From positions 297,560 through 361,559 of the forward strand of contig DAOUJW010000017.1 of assembly GCA_034422115.1 (NCBI GenBank): a stretch of 64,000 nt of DNA. Reading direction: 5' to 3'. A program made the translations under genes and the position numbers. The notes below the pieces were generated by a model that saw nothing but the letters and a program-made list of their open reading frames with translations, had not been told where the DNA came from and made no database searches. Of this stretch, positions 17,403 to 25,304 are shown in pieces (position 1 is the stretch's first letter; every line of letters begins with the position of its first letter). The DNA is from DAOUJW01 sp034422115. GTDB lineage: Bacteria > Chloroflexota > Dehalococcoidia > Lucifugimonadales > UBA2985.

Positions 17403-19364
17403 ATGAGGCTATACGTCAAGTCCATGTTAAAGCCAACAATAGCAGTTCTGGCTATTGCCATGATGGCCGTCGCGCTGGCATGTGCCAGCGATGAGGAGCC
17501 GACCACCGCTCCCACTGCCGCGCCAACTCCCACCACTCCGGCCGCGGCTACACCACTTACGGTGGGACAACCTACGGCGACACCTATAGACGCCGCCATG
17601 ATGGAAGACCTCCCGTGGATGGAGAGGTACTTGAATAGCCCCGGCTATGACGAGGCATGGGGTGAGCCTGTTAGGGGCGGTACGTTTATATTCGGAGCGC
17701 AGAGGGACAACACCCGGTTCAACCTCTATATCCAGGCCTGCTGCTATACTCACGGCTGCTGGAGAGGCCTGCCGGTCAACTCCCTCTTCCGCATTGACCC
17801 CTGGACGGGTGACCTTACATCCATTGAGGGTGACCTGGTGGAGACCTGGGATATGGCGGAAGACGGCAAGACCCTTACAATGCAGCTCCGCCAGGGCGTG
17901 ATGTTCTTCGACGAGGCAAGCGTGGCCGAGGAGTCTCCTGTACCGGTTGAGTTCAACGAAGGGAGGATCCTGGGCGACGAGTTCGTGTGTGAGGACGCCA
18001 AGGCCACAATAGACAGGTTTGTCTGGCCGCCTGAGTTCGAGACCAGAATGACCACGGGGCCACAAGCATTTACACACCTCGATAGCACCAGCTGCCCCGA
18101 CGGGCCGCGGGGCTACACCTTCGTCATGCACTTCGATAGACCACTGGGCAAAACGATGGGTATTCTGGCCGGCCGCGCTGCGGTGGTGCTTGACAAGGAC
18201 TTCATCGCCTGGCTCAACGACTTTGGCGAGAGAGAGGGTCGATCCTTTGGCGACAATGAGGTGCCGGCCAACTTCTACGCCATGCACGGCACAGGCCCCT
18301 TCATTCCCAAGGAGATCAACCTGAACGTCAGCACGGATTTTGAGGCCAACCCCAACTACTGGCGCGAGGGTCTGCCCCTGCTGGACGGGTACCGGAACGT
18401 GGTCATAAAGGACATTGGCACCCGGTTCACCGCGTTGGCGACGGGTAAGATTCACTACATGGGAGAGGGAAGCTGGAGCATGACGCCCGGCCAGGCTGAG
18501 CAGGCCATCCGGGACTTCCCTGATCGCATTGTCATCAACAACCAGCTGAACCACTGGGCCAGGACCATAATGTTTGGCGTAAGGGCGCCCTGGGACGACG
18601 TGCGAGCGCGGAAGGCGATTACCCTGGCCCTCAACCGCGACCAGTGGCTGGACTTCTATCGCATAGCCGGTTACGAGGGCATGAAACTGGCGCACACAAT
18701 GGCTCCCGGGACCTACTACGCTCCCACGGACGAGGAGATAAGGCAGTGGCCCGGTTACAGGCAGCCGAAGGATGAAGACATCGCAGAGGCGAACAGGCTG
18801 ATGGACGAGGTGTTTGGCGAGGGGAATCGCCCGGAGGCTGCGTGTGTCGCCGTGGTAACGGATCAATCGGACATCGATGCCTGTGAGTTCGTCATAGACA
18901 ACCTCACGAAGAATCTTGGTATGAAGATGAAGTCTGACTTCGGAGAGCGCACCAAGCGTGATGATCTGGGTACGTCGGGCAACTTCGACTTCATCATCAG
19001 CTCCTACACCTCATCTGTTATAGGAGACCCGGATGACGACCTGTTCGCCAACTACATACAGGAGTTTGCATCGGTAACGGTCATAACCAACCTGGACGCG
19101 CGCTGGGAGGAGCAGCCGGAGGTGATGGCGGAAGCGGAGCGTATGATACGGGCGCAGTCGGAAGAGTTGGATCCCATTAAGAGGAAGGATATGGTGCGGG
19201 AGCTGGACCTCTACCTGCACGATCAGGTTGTCCAGTATCCTGTGGTGGGCTGGAGCCTCATCTTCCCCGGATGGAGGGTGGAGCTCAAGGGCTGGAAGGG
19301 CTACGACCTGTACTCCTACACCAAGTACGCTATGAACGAGAGGATGTGGCTGGCTGACAGCTAG
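17403..19364 (+). CDS. ABC transporter substrate-binding lipoprotein, family 5 (array copy 9)
   Basis: Paralogue, 653 aa, ATG at 17403 behind a weak GGGGGT. The signal peptide begins MRLYVKSMLKP and ends at lipobox LACAS. The cysteine motif is CCYTHGCWRGLPVNSLF. The central block has GTRFTALATGKIHYM. It is much closer to copies 1-7 than to its neighbour copy 8, so position in the array does not track relatedness. Ends in WLADS. A strong terminator follows. Ligand unknown. Confidence 0.93.
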   Translation: MRLYVKSMLKPTIAVLAIAMMAVALACASDEEPTTAPTAAPTPTTPAAATPLTVGQPTATPIDAAMMEDLPWMERYLNSPGYDEAWGEPVRGGTFIFGAQRDNTRFNLYIQACCYTHGCWRGLPVNSLFRIDPWTGDLTSIEGDLVETWDMAEDGKTLTMQLRQGVMFFDEASVAEESPVPVEFNEGRILGDEFVCEDAKATIDRFVWPPEFETRMTTGPQAFTHLDSTSCPDGPRGYTFVMHFDRPLGKTMGILAGRAAVVLDKDFIAWLNDFGEREGRSFGDNEVPANFYAMHGTGPFIPKEINLNVSTDFEANPNYWREGLPLLDGYRNVVIKDIGTRFTALATGKIHYMGEGSWSMTPGQAEQAIRDFPDRIVINNQLNHWARTIMFGVRAPWDDVRARKAITLALNRDQWLDFYRIAGYEGMKLAHTMAPGTYYAPTDEEIRQWPGYRQPKDEDIAEANRLMDEVFGEGNRPEAACVAVVTDQSDIDACEFVIDNLTKNLGMKMKSDFGERTKRDDLGTSGNFDFIISSYTSSVIGDPDDDLFANYIQEFASVTVITNLDARWEEQPEVMAEAERMIRAQSEELDPIKRKDMVRELDLYLHDQVVQYPVVGWSLIFPGWRVELKGWKGYDLYSYTKYAMNERMWLADS

Positions 19365-19386
19365 TCCCGCAAGGCGAAAGCGTGGT

Positions 19387-19420
19387 ACAAGGGCGGGGGC
19401 TTAACCTCCCCCGCCCTTGT
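19387..19420 (+). terminator. Rho-independent terminator of array copy 9
   Basis: Perfect 13-bp stem ACAAGGGCGGGGG / CCCCCGCCCTTGT with an 8-nt loop, followed by GTTTT. Confidence 0.88.
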
Positions 19421-19502
19421 GTTTTACGAAATACGTCCCCTCAGCTTCACATCGGCTACTGACCTGTCATGATTTTGTAAGAATTTAAGACTTAAAAACC
19501 TA

Positions 19503-19531
19503 TTGACACGAGGTACGTCTAATGTTAGCCT
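19503..19531 (+). promoter_or_regulatory. Array-type promoter 10 (before a non-SBP gene)
   Basis: TTGACA at 19503-19508, 17-bp spacer ending TGT, TAGCCT at 19526-19531. It has the same design as the binding-protein promoters but precedes a small unrelated lipoprotein. Confidence 0.83.
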
Positions 19532-19564
19532 ACCGACCATCTACAGCTACGATGGGGATGGTAC

Positions 19565-20032
19565 ATGAAGGCACGTAGTTCGTCGATAATTGGGAAGAGC
19601 GGTACTCTGGCTCTCAGAGAGGAAGAAGACGTGCCTAAGAATCCACTGGTGGGAATGGCTGCCGCAATGGGCGCGGTTACACTGGCCCTGGCAGCGGTGG
19701 GTTGCAACAGCCAGGAATCCACGACCGATAGTTTGATGATCACCCAGGGTGTCTTCAGAGGCCTTCCGGCAACCGTCGAGCAGGCGAAGCGCGAGGGTTG
19801 GGTCCAGAACGGTGACTGCTTCCCCAACCAGGGTATTCACTATATGCTGCCCGGATACGGTGCGCTAAACCTCCTGTACAACCGAGACGGGGACCTGGTT
19901 GGCTTCGACTTGGAGAGCAGGTCTCCGCAACCGGCGCCGCCGTGGGAGCACTATCCTAATGGGCACGCATTCGACCCAACTGAACACTGGATGTTTCACG
20001 TATACATAGATGATCCAAGGGGGGCCTGCTAG
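19565..20032 (+). CDS. Small putative lipoprotein of unknown function
   Basis: A 155-aa product from ATG 19565, which stands at the same distance from its promoter as the binding-protein starts and exactly one array period after copy 9. The first codons (MKARSSSIIG) echo the binding-protein start (M-x-SPSIL / ASIL), including TCGTCGATA at DNA level. After an acidic stretch comes a second possible start, GTG 19631 (AGAGGAAG upstream), which would give VPKNPLVG plus a hydrophobic run and lipobox AVGC, a more normal lipoprotein signal. The mature part carries GDCFPNQGIHYMLPG, LLYNRDGDLVGFDLES and a C-terminal DPRGAC. It is not an SBP and I do not recognise the family. Either start is possible. 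Confidence 0.72.
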   Translation: MKARSSSIIGKSGTLALREEEDVPKNPLVGMAAAMGAVTLALAAVGCNSQESTTDSLMITQGVFRGLPATVEQAKREGWVQNGDCFPNQGIHYMLPGYGALNLLYNRDGDLVGFDLESRSPQPAPPWEHYPNGHAFDPTEHWMFHVYIDDPRGAC

Positions 20033-20053
20033 AGTAACTGGACTGTGAAGCAT

Positions 20054-20069
20054 AGGCTTGGAAGAGCCT
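20054..20069 (+). terminator. Weak hairpin after the small lipoprotein
   Basis: Short stem AGGCT / AGCCT followed by TTATTC. It is weak compared with the array terminators, so read-through into the permease genes is plausible. Confidence 0.35.
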
Positions 20070-20168
20070 TTATTCTGGCCTGTGTGGATGGTAGTGCTAT
20101 GCGATAACAAAAAGCAAAAGTGAATCCATTTGTGTCTGGACTAGACTCAAAAGACTAGAGGTGGATAT

Positions 20169-21134
20169 ATGCAACAATACATAGCGCGCCGTTTGATACT
20201 GGGAGCCCTTACCGGTGTCCTTGTCTCCATAATGATATTCGCTATTCTGCGAATTGCTCCGGGCGACGTTGCAATGATGATTGCCCTGGAGATGACCGGA
20301 GGCGAAGAGGACCTGGTAACTGAGGAGCAGCTGGAGAAGATCCGCGAGGACATTGGCCTCAACCATCCTCTCCACATGCAGTACATCAACTGGATCAGAG
20401 GATGGGTGACGGGGAACTGGGGCGAGTCCATGTTCTCCAGCGAAGGGATATGGGAGAACTTCACAGGCAAGCTGCCGGTGACACTCCAGTTGGTCATAAT
20501 GGCCCAGAGCATAGCGATTTGTCTGGGAATACCTGCAGGCATCCTTATGGCCCTGAAGCAGGATACGTGGATAGACTACGTAGTGAGGATTGTCTCTCTT
20601 GCAGGTCTGTCAATGCCTACGTTCTGGACGGCAACACTGCTGCTGGTGGGAGGTATGTACCTGCTGGAATGGAGTCCACAGATAGGGTACATTCCTCTAA
20701 CGGAAGACCCGGTGGGTAACCTGACCCAGTTCATCTGGCCAGCCATTACCCTGGGCTACGTAAGCTCCGCCACAAAGGCCCGCATGATGCGCTCCACCAT
20801 GCTTGAGGTGCTGCGCCAGGACTACATCCGCACGGCCCACGCCAAAGGGCTGAGCCAGCGAGTGGTCACTGTCAGGCACGCCCTGAAGAACGCCTTCATC
20901 CCGGTGATCACGGTTATCGGACTCACCTTCGCCGTGACGATGGGCGGCTCGGTTATCATTGAGAGGATCTTCGTCCTGGACGGCATTGGCAACATGCTGG
21001 TCGAAGGCATGAACCAGCGTGACTACCCGGTGGTGCAGTCGCTGGTTCTGATGTTCTCTCTATGGGTGGTTCTGGTCAACCTCGTGGTAGACCTCAGCTA
21101 CGGCTGGCTTGACCCGCGGGTACGGTACGACTAA
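20169..21134 (+). CDS. ABC transporter permease, DppB/OppB type (pair 1)
   Basis: Inner-membrane channel subunit of a family 5 (peptide/nickel/opine-type) ABC importer, 321 aa, the usual length. About six hydrophobic segments are visible. The cytoplasmic EAA loop that contacts the ATPase reads RTAHAKGLSQRVVTVRHALKN near residues 220-240, and the C-terminus ends GWLDPRVRYD as is typical for DppB. ATG at 20169 follows AGAGGTGG. It is paired with the DppC-type gene 30 bp downstream. Which of the ten binding proteins it serves cannot be told; position suggests the upstream array. Confidence 0.93.
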   Translation: MQQYIARRLILGALTGVLVSIMIFAILRIAPGDVAMMIALEMTGGEEDLVTEEQLEKIREDIGLNHPLHMQYINWIRGWVTGNWGESMFSSEGIWENFTGKLPVTLQLVIMAQSIAICLGIPAGILMALKQDTWIDYVVRIVSLAGLSMPTFWTATLLLVGGMYLLEWSPQIGYIPLTEDPVGNLTQFIWPAITLGYVSSATKARMMRSTMLEVLRQDYIRTAHAKGLSQRVVTVRHALKNAFIPVITVIGLTFAVTMGGSVIIERIFVLDGIGNMLVEGMNQRDYPVVQSLVLMFSLWVVLVNLVVDLSYGWLDPRVRYD

Positions 21135-21164
21135 AATATTCCTGAACCTGAAAAGGGGGTTGAT

Positions 21165-22073
21165 ATGGCAGCACAAGAGAGTAGTGCGGATATTTTAGCG
21201 GCCCGTAGAGACGTGGCGCCGCTACCGGTTAGAATGTATAAGGGTATTACCAGGTTCCTGATCAGGAAGCCCCTTGGGGCGGCGGGCGCCATGATCATCC
21301 TGACAATGGGGATGTTGGCGGTACTTGCACCGGTGATTTCCTTCTACGATCCCCTAGAGTGGAGCATCTCTGAGAAGCTCTCAGCCCCCTCAGCCATCCA
21401 CTGGCTGGGCACGGACGACAAGGGGAGGGACCTCTGGAGCCGCATTGTTCTGGGGGCACAGATCTCCTTGATGGTGGGATTTGGTGCCGTGGGATTCGGC
21501 TCGGTGTCCGGGGCTATCCTGGGCGTGGTTAGCGCCTTCTACGGCGGCAGGGTTGACGCCGGCATCCAGCGCGTTATGGACGCTCTGATGTCCATACCGA
21601 CCCTCATCCTGGCGCTGGCTATCATGGCTGCGCTGGGCCAGTCACTGGTGAACGTTATCATCGCCGTCGGAATACCGCAGATACCGAGAGCCAACCGCGT
21701 GGTGCGCTCTCAGGCGCTGGCGGTCAACCAATCGGAGTACGCCATGGCGGCTCAGGCCATTGGAGCTACGGACGTGCGCATAATGGCGCTGCACATCCTG
21801 CCTCAGTGCGTTGCCCCGTGGCTCATCATCGCTACGGCGGGCCTGGGCACGGCAATCATCGCCGAGGCGTCGCTGAGCTTCCTGGGTCTGGGAATCCCGC
21901 CGCCGCAGCCTTCCTGGGGCGGTATGCTCTCCGGTACCGGCAGGACCTACTACGCAGTGGCTCCCTGGCTGGCGATATGGCCTGGTCTGGCCCTGTCCCT
22001 GGCGGTGTACGGGTTCAACCTCTTCGGAGACGCCCTGCGGGACGTGCTTGACCCAAGGCTGCGAGGCACGTAG
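21165..22073 (+). CDS. ABC transporter permease, DppC/OppC type (pair 1)
   Basis: Second channel subunit, 302 aa. It has an N-terminal cytoplasmic tail, the first transmembrane segment after FLIRKPLGAAGAM, the LGTDDKGRDLWSRIVLGAQ motif characteristic of DppC, and an EAA loop (AMAAQAIGATDVRIMALHIL). It ends in LDPRLRGT. A Shine-Dalgarno AAAAGGGGG precedes ATG 21165. No dppD/dppF ATPase genes follow; a strong terminator closes the unit, so the ATPases must be encoded elsewhere. Confidence 0.93.
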   Translation: MAAQESSADILAARRDVAPLPVRMYKGITRFLIRKPLGAAGAMIILTMGMLAVLAPVISFYDPLEWSISEKLSAPSAIHWLGTDDKGRDLWSRIVLGAQISLMVGFGAVGFGSVSGAILGVVSAFYGGRVDAGIQRVMDALMSIPTLILALAIMAALGQSLVNVIIAVGIPQIPRANRVVRSQALAVNQSEYAMAAQAIGATDVRIMALHILPQCVAPWLIIATAGLGTAIIAEASLSFLGLGIPPPQPSWGGMLSGTGRTYYAVAPWLAIWPGLALSLAVYGFNLFGDALRDVLDPRLRGT

Positions 22074-22104
22074 ACGGGTTCCGACAAGTAGCATAGACGA
22101 GCTT

Positions 22105-22137
22105 ACGAGAGTGGAGGTCATTGGCCTCCACTCTCGT
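22105..22137 (+). terminator. Rho-independent terminator of permease pair 1
   Basis: Perfect 13-bp stem ACGAGAGTGGAGG / CCTCCACTCTCGT with a 7-nt loop, followed by GTTTTACC. Confidence 0.9.
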
Positions 22138-22191
22138 GTTTTACCGGAGCCGGTGGCTGGGAAATTGTAATACTTTGGGAAGGCAAACTTA

Positions 22192-22220
22192 TTGACACGA
22201 ACTACAAGTCGTGCTAGCCT
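22192..22220 (+). promoter_or_regulatory. Array-type promoter 11
   Basis: TTGACA at 22192-22197, 17-bp spacer ending TGC, TAGCCT at 22215-22220. The design matches the tandem array although the gene it serves is diverged and separated from the array by the permeases. Confidence 0.85.
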
Positions 22221-22260
22221 TACGCAATCTATAGCTGCAAGACCAGCAGGAGGAGAAGAT

Positions 22261-24171
22261 ATGCGTCCACGCGATTCGTATCGAATAATGCCGATCTTTG
22301 TGGTTCTGGCTGCTCTGATGGCGGTGATAGCTGTAGCGTGCCAGGGGGCCGAAGAGGAACCAACGGCCACCACTGCCGCTGAGCCCGCCGCTACAAGGGC
22401 GCCCACGCCCACTACGCCCGTAATGACGGGACAGGCCACCGACACTCCGGTGCCGGATGCAATGACGTTGGACGTGGACTACGCAACGGTGGACGCCTTG
22501 CTGAAGAACCCGGCTTATGACCCGGCTTGGGGCGAGCCGAAGTACGGCGGCGTAGTGACCTATCGCACCACATGGCCGCAGACCTCCAACTGCCCGTGGT
22601 GCAACAGCACGTACAGGCACCTGTATGTGCAGCCCCAGTACAACGTGCTGGTTAGGCAAGACCCCTGGGAAGGGTTCACCGGCCCCGTTCGCCCGGACCT
22701 GGCTGAGAGCTGGGAGATTTCGGACGACGGACTCACCTACATCTTCAACCTGAGGGAAGGCGTGATGTTCCGGGACCCCATCCCGCAGGACGATGAGCAC
22801 GGGCTTAGTGATATGCCCGGTCGCAGCACTGAGTTCACCTGCGAGGACGCAAAGGCGAGCTTCGACTTCTGGGGCACCGAGGAATGGGAGACGGAGCGAG
22901 GCAGCGCCTCCAACTCAGCGATTTTCAGCTTCGTTGACAGCACCGCCTGCCTGGACGACTACACGTTTGAAGTGAAGCTCAACAGGCTGTCCGCGGTCGC
23001 TCTGCCCAGCTTCACCGTGCCGCCTCTGACGATGCACGACAAGGAGTGGCTGGAGTGGCTGACGACTGCTCATGCAGGAGAGGTCCGGAGGGCGAACTGG
23101 TACCTGAACATGGGCACCGGGCCGTTTGTGTCAGAGGACCTGCAGCAGGATATAGTTAGCAAGATCCGCAGGAACCCCAACCACTGGCGTGAGGGGCTTC
23201 CCTTCGTGGACGGAGCTGACTTCCACGTAATCCGGGACGCCACCACGGCGTTCAGCAACTGGGCTACCGGCAAGATAGACATCCTGGGTCAGGGCAGCGG
23301 CAGCATTACGTCCGGCCAGTTGGTCCAGGCATCCAGGGACTTCCCGGACAAGCCGATTTTCGAGTTCTTCCATCCCGGCGGCATGGGCGTTCTGTACAAC
23401 ACCACCCGCCCGCCGTTCGACGAGTTCAAGGCGCGGAAGGCGGTTGACCTGATCCTGGACCGCCAGGAGTGGATGACCATTCAGACCGCAGGGCCTTATG
23501 TTAACGCCGGTTTCGGCGGGCTGTGGCTTGCCGGCGACTTCTGGGGCCATTCCCAGGAAGAGATGGAATCATGGCCCGGCTACAGGCAGCCGAAGGACGA
23601 GGACATAGCTGAGGCAAACAGGCTGCTGGACGAAGTATTCGGGGCAGGGGAGCGGCCCTCCAACACGTGCCTGACCCGCAGCGACCAAAACTACCAGAAC
23701 TTCTGCGTGTACTACGCAAGCAAGGTCCAGGAGCAGCTGGGTATGCCAACTGACCTGGACGTTCTGGAGGGAGTGGTTGAGCGAGAGCGGGCGCTGGCCT
23801 GCCAGTTCGACGCACACGCGAGCTGGCCTGCAACCCTGATCTGGCTGTACGACCCGTCCTACAAGTACCAGAACTGGCACATCGACCGCGCGGGATTCCC
23901 CGCTTGCCGGAAGGGCACGGACGCAGATGTGCTCAGGTCAATAGCTAACCTCATTGACCAGGTGGACGCTGAGTTGGACCCAACAGTCAGGCAGGAGCTG
24001 TCCCGGGAGATTGAGAAGCAGATACTTTTCGACGCCACTTGGGGTTCCACACTGGAGTACACCAAGCTGTTCTACGGCAGCCAGCCGTGGATGAGGGGCG
24101 TTCTCTTCCCCAACTACGGGACCTACGCCGTCCACGCGTGGATTCACGAGCGGTACTGGAAGGACCAGTAG
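22261..24171 (+). CDS. ABC transporter substrate-binding lipoprotein, family 5 (tenth, divergent paralogue)
   Basis: A 636-aa lipoprotein from ATG 22261 (AGGAGGAG upstream). The signal peptide ends AVAC, then comes a Thr/Pro linker. The SBP_bac_5 architecture is kept: NPAYDPAWGEPKYGG, the LAESWEISDDGLTYIFNL strand region, WATGKIDILGQGSGSITSGQ and PGYRQPKDEDIAEANRLLDE. The CCYTHGC motif is replaced by NCPWCNS, and further cysteines appear (TACLDD, NFCVYY, FPACRKG). The C-lobe is largely unlike the array copies. It sits directly before permease pair 2, so it probably forms a dedicated importer with it. Confidence 0.92.
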   Translation: MRPRDSYRIMPIFVVLAALMAVIAVACQGAEEEPTATTAAEPAATRAPTPTTPVMTGQATDTPVPDAMTLDVDYATVDALLKNPAYDPAWGEPKYGGVVTYRTTWPQTSNCPWCNSTYRHLYVQPQYNVLVRQDPWEGFTGPVRPDLAESWEISDDGLTYIFNLREGVMFRDPIPQDDEHGLSDMPGRSTEFTCEDAKASFDFWGTEEWETERGSASNSAIFSFVDSTACLDDYTFEVKLNRLSAVALPSFTVPPLTMHDKEWLEWLTTAHAGEVRRANWYLNMGTGPFVSEDLQQDIVSKIRRNPNHWREGLPFVDGADFHVIRDATTAFSNWATGKIDILGQGSGSITSGQLVQASRDFPDKPIFEFFHPGGMGVLYNTTRPPFDEFKARKAVDLILDRQEWMTIQTAGPYVNAGFGGLWLAGDFWGHSQEEMESWPGYRQPKDEDIAEANRLLDEVFGAGERPSNTCLTRSDQNYQNFCVYYASKVQEQLGMPTDLDVLEGVVERERALACQFDAHASWPATLIWLYDPSYKYQNWHIDRAGFPACRKGTDADVLRSIANLIDQVDAELDPTVRQELSREIEKQILFDATWGSTLEYTKLFYGSQPWMRGVLFPNYGTYAVHAWIHERYWKDQ

Positions 24172-24197
24172 CCGCCAACAGACACACGATTGGGCAA

Positions 24198-24234
24198 GAT
24201 TCTCCTGGGAGCCGGCGAGGCTCCCAGGAGAATC
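24198..24234 (+). terminator. Long intergenic hairpin between binding protein 10 and permease pair 2
   Basis: Perfect 16-bp stem GATTCTCCTGGGAGCC / GGCTCCCAGGAGAATC with a 5-nt loop. No T tract follows, so it may be an attenuator or an mRNA-stabilising structure that sets a high ratio of binding protein to permease. That role is inference. Confidence 0.6.
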
Positions 24235-24315
24235 CTGTATAAGGATTAACCTGTCCGATACTGAACGCGGATGATGGGGCGGGGAGGCGGTATCCCTTAG
24301 GCGCAGGAGGGACCT

Positions 24316-25278
24316 ATGCAGGCGTACATACTGAGGCGGCTTCTCTTGGCAGTGTTGACAGTTGCCATGGTGTCGCTCCTGATATTCATCATACTGCGCG
24401 TGGCTCCTGGGGACGTCGCCATGATGGTCTACACCCAGGGGGACGACGACATTGTGGCAATAGATGAAGATGCTCTCCAGAGAATCAGGGAGAACCTGGG
24501 GTTGGCCGATCCCCTTCATTTGCAGTACTTGAAGTGGGTGGGAAACATGCTCACCCTTGACTGGGGCACCTCCTACTTCCACGGGGGTTCCGTTTGGGAT
24601 GACTTCAAGGAGAAGCTCCCGGTTACTTTGCAGCTCGCCCTGATGACGATCACCATATCCGTCATTGTGGCCATACCCATAGGCATAATGATGGCGCTGA
24701 AGCAGGACACCTGGATTGACTACGTCCTGCGGATAGTTTCCCTGGGTGGAATATCAGTGCCCAGCTTCTGGTTTGCAACCCTGATACTGGTGGCAGGCCT
24801 GTACTGGTTTAACTGGTCGCCCAGACTGGAGTACATTCCGCCCTGGGAGGCCCCAATGGACAACATCAGAATGTTCGTCTGGCCGGCCATTACACTGGGC
24901 TGGGTTACATCCGCCACCAAGGCCAGAATGATGCGCTCCTCCATGCTGGAGGTGCTCCGTCAGGACTACATAAGGACGGCCCATGCCAAGGGACTCAGGA
25001 ACATGGTGGTCGTTTATAGACACGCCATGAAGAATGCCATGCTCCCGGTGGTAACGATTATCGGCATCAGCTTCGCGCTGATAGCCGGCGGTTCCGTGAT
25101 CATCGAGAGCATCTTCTCGCTGCCCGGACTGGGCCGCTTCCTGGTAGAGGCCATGAACTCCAGGGACTACAACATCGTTCAGGCGCTGGTCGCCTTCTTC
25201 TCAGTTTGGATAATAATTGCAAATCTGCTCGTGGATCTCACATACGGATTTCTGGACCCGCGGGTGCGCTACGACTAG
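24316..25278 (+). CDS. ABC transporter permease, DppB/OppB type (pair 2)
   Basis: Channel subunit, 320 aa, paralogous to the gene at 20169. N-terminus MQAYILRRLLLAVLTVAMVSLLIF forms the first membrane segment. The EAA loop reads RTAHAKGLRNMVVVYRHAMKN and the protein ends GFLDPRVRYD. GCAGGAGGG precedes ATG 24316. It lies 144 bp after binding protein 10 across a long hairpin and 26 bp before its DppC-type partner. Confidence 0.93.
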   Translation: MQAYILRRLLLAVLTVAMVSLLIFIILRVAPGDVAMMVYTQGDDDIVAIDEDALQRIRENLGLADPLHLQYLKWVGNMLTLDWGTSYFHGGSVWDDFKEKLPVTLQLALMTITISVIVAIPIGIMMALKQDTWIDYVLRIVSLGGISVPSFWFATLILVAGLYWFNWSPRLEYIPPWEAPMDNIRMFVWPAITLGWVTSATKARMMRSSMLEVLRQDYIRTAHAKGLRNMVVVYRHAMKNAMLPVVTIIGISFALIAGGSVIIESIFSLPGLGRFLVEAMNSRDYNIVQALVAFFSVWIIIANLLVDLTYGFLDPRVRYD

Positions 25279-25304
25279 GAAAATCCCGGCAAGGGGGGTA
25301 ATGA

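Noticed and set aside
265..19364. Tandem repeats considered as a CRISPR array or transposon array
   Set aside because: The repeat unit is a whole 2.1-kb gene with promoter and terminator. There are no short repeats with spacers, no transposase and no terminal inverted repeats.
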